A stretch of 64,000 nucleotides of DNA. Source: Acetoanaerobium pronyense (GTDB lineage Bacteria; Bacillota; Clostridia; Peptostreptococcales; Filifactoraceae). Positions 62,909 to 64,000 of the stretch are shown here, piece after piece. Under the pieces are notes generated by a model. It saw only the letters and a list, made by a program, of their open reading frames with translations, ran no database searches and was not told the DNA's origin. The position numbers were made by a program, and so were the translations under genes. The stretch is taken from the NCBI RefSeq assembly GCF_017874355.1, contig NZ_JAGGLI010000008.1, forward strand, positions 27,439-91,438, written 5' to 3'. Each line of letters starts with the position of its first letter. Within the stretch, counting starts at the first letter, position 1.

Positions 62909-63190
62909 ATGAAAAAATCACTTTTTTTGAGAGCTACCCATATAATTTTATTTCTAGTTCTTATAAGTTCAATATTAGTGAAAACTTTAAATCGATTTAC
63001 AGACTTCAATATTAATATCAGTGATAATACTATCTACTTAACTCTAGGGATTTTGGGCCTTACTTGGATATTAGTTCCTGAAAAAAGCTTAAATTCACTC
63101 TATTCTGATACAACCAAAATTAGTATCGTTCGTACTCGTATCTTTGGCTTTGGGTTTCTAATTGGATCTGCTATATATTTTATGAGTTGA
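62909..63190 (+). CDS. Small membrane protein of unknown function
   Basis: 93 residues with three hydrophobic segments (about 8-24, 42-58 and 75-92), basic N-terminus and short loops. ATG follows GAGGAT. No family recognised. It lies between the decayed duplication and a CPBP-like gene; transcription unit unclear. Confidence 0.6.
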   Translation: MKKSLFLRATHIILFLVLISSILVKTLNRFTDFNINISDNTIYLTLGILGLTWILVPEKSLNSLYSDTTKISIVRTRIFGFGFLIGSAIYFMS

Positions 63191-63297
63191 TTCTCTCTAA
63201 TTTTTTCTAGATTTTTTATTTGATTTTTAGCCATATTTCTCTAAAAGAAGTTTTATATTTTAGAACATTATATGATGTTAGAAGGAGTATATGATAA

Positions 63298-63777
63298 ATG
63301 GAGCAGATAAATATATTTCATTCAAATATCTATAAAATACCAAAGTGGAAGTTTATAGTGATTATGGGATTAGTTGGCTTTTTATTAAACATTCTACTCT
63401 CTAATATTTCATATTACATTTTAGATATCGATGTAGCAGCTGATTACTATGAAGCACAAGATATTTTGCTATTTACAGTTTTATCAGCAGTTGTAATATC
63501 ACCATTCATAGAGACTTTGATTTTTCAAGCTTTGGTTTTGAATTCACTTAAAACCCATAGAATTAGGCTTGTTTTTAAGATATTAGTATCAGCTTTCTCT
63601 TTTGGAATACTTCATCTAATCTACAATGTTATGTATGGAATAAGCGCATTTATTATAGGAATTATTTTAGCGTATTCATTCGTAGTTTTTGAAAGAAAGA
63701 ATCAGAATCCTATTATAGTAGTTACATTAATTCATAGTTTAATAAATCTGTTAACTTTAATTATCAGTAGTGTTTAA
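63298..63777 (+). CDS. CPBP-family intramembrane protein, probably inactive or variant
   Basis: 159 residues, about five membrane helices. The three CPBP (Abi/CaaX protease) motif regions are present: VISPFIETLIFQALVL, FGILHLIYN and LIHSLINL. In active members the first motif is Glu-Glu-x3-Arg; here it is Glu-Thr-x3-Gln, so one Glu and the Arg are lost, while both His residues are kept. Short and divergent. AGAAGGAG before the ATG. Might be a bacteriocin-immunity-like or degenerate protease; function uncertain. Confidence 0.7.
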   Translation: MEQINIFHSNIYKIPKWKFIVIMGLVGFLLNILLSNISYYILDIDVAADYYEAQDILLFTVLSAVVISPFIETLIFQALVLNSLKTHRIRLVFKILVSAFSFGILHLIYNVMYGISAFIIGIILAYSFVVFERKNQNPIIVVTLIHSLINLLTLIISSV

Positions 63778-63926
63778 TATATAGGAGAAATAGTAAAATT
63801 TTATTTTTTGTAACTGGTAAAATAAAATGGAGAGATTTCGGCAAATAAAAATGGAGAAAAAATACTCATAAAGTCTTTGAATCTTGTTAGAATACTTAAA
63901 GTAGATTACTGACAGGAGGACTGACT

Positions 63927-64000
63927 TTGAAAGGAATATTTATGTTTGCTGAAATTAAAAGACTTAGAAATCTCAAATTGAAAAAAACTCAAGTTTCAAA
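63927..64000 (+). CDS. Start of an XRE-type helix-turn-helix protein (partial)
   Basis: Only the first 24 codons are inside the window. TTG start with AGGAGG 7 bases upstream; an ATG five codons later is possible. The text MFAEIKRLRNLKLKKTQVS is typical of an XRE-family DNA-binding N-terminus. Confidence 0.55.
   Translation, partial: MKGIFMFAEIKRLRNLKLKKTQVS

Overview
The window is AT-rich DNA with densely packed genes, strong AGGAGG-type ribosome binding sites, many TTG starts and Gram-positive-style lipoprotein signals. The gene content (ferredoxin-dependent 2-oxoacid oxidoreductase, sigma-54 control of a CoA-ester pathway, a glycine riboswitch, TAXI-type TRAP transport) points to an anaerobic, amino-acid-fermenting member of the Clostridia. 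A Peptostreptococcaceae-like organism is my guess. No rRNA, tRNA, CRISPR array or insertion sequence was recognised.

Layout. 1-2.3 kb: end of a probable polyphosphate-polymerase-like gene, a DUF4956 membrane protein and a CotH-family protein. 2.3-6.3 kb (minus): a two-permease ABC-2 exporter with its ATPase, then a MATE exporter. 6.5-12 kb: a TAXI-TRAP solute uptake operon (minus) divergent from a two-gene operon encoding the two halves of D-glutamate cyclase (DUF1445 and DUF4392). 12.1-15.9 kb: a LysR regulator divergent from a four-subunit 2-oxoacid:ferredoxin oxidoreductase.

16-35 kb: a large exopolysaccharide cluster. It has an initiating sugar-phosphate transferase, five GT4-type glycosyltransferases, a Wzz-like chain-length protein, a Wzy-like polymerase, a Wzx-like flippase, a DUF2334 deacetylase, acetyltransferase/FemAB-like proteins and two paralogous exported DUF4832 proteins. 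The second DUF4832 gene has its own c-di-GMP-I riboswitch and carries a repeat-rich stalk with two Ig-like modules.

35-42 kb: RluF-type pseudouridine synthase, a TIGR04283/TIGR04282 transferase pair with a kinase-like protein, an APC amino-acid permease behind a glycine riboswitch (minus), a TetR regulator, a lipoprotein and a small membrane protein. 42-50 kb: an apparent sigma-54 regulon for 3-hydroxybutyrate/acetoacetate use (thiolase, PAS-AAA-Fis activator, CoA-transferase, GntP permease, two 3-hydroxyacyl-CoA dehydrogenases of different families), with -24/-12 promoters before the thiolase and the CoA-transferase. 50-56 kb: an orphan 100-residue protein, a PhnM-like amidohydrolase that has lost its metal ligands, and a heterodimeric ABC multidrug-type exporter.

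56-59 kb: guaB-guaA behind a guanine riboswitch. 59-64 kb: a type IV AbiEi/AbiEii toxin-antitoxin pair, an AlbA-domain ATPase, a decayed tandem duplication of that block, two small membrane proteins and the start of an XRE-type regulator.

The items I would look at first are the c-di-GMP-controlled DUF4832 surface protein, the sigma-54 3-hydroxybutyrate regulon with its paired upstream repeats, the coupling of TAXI-TRAP transport to a split D-glutamate cyclase, the metal-ligand-less PhnM homologue, and the AbiE-linked duplication.
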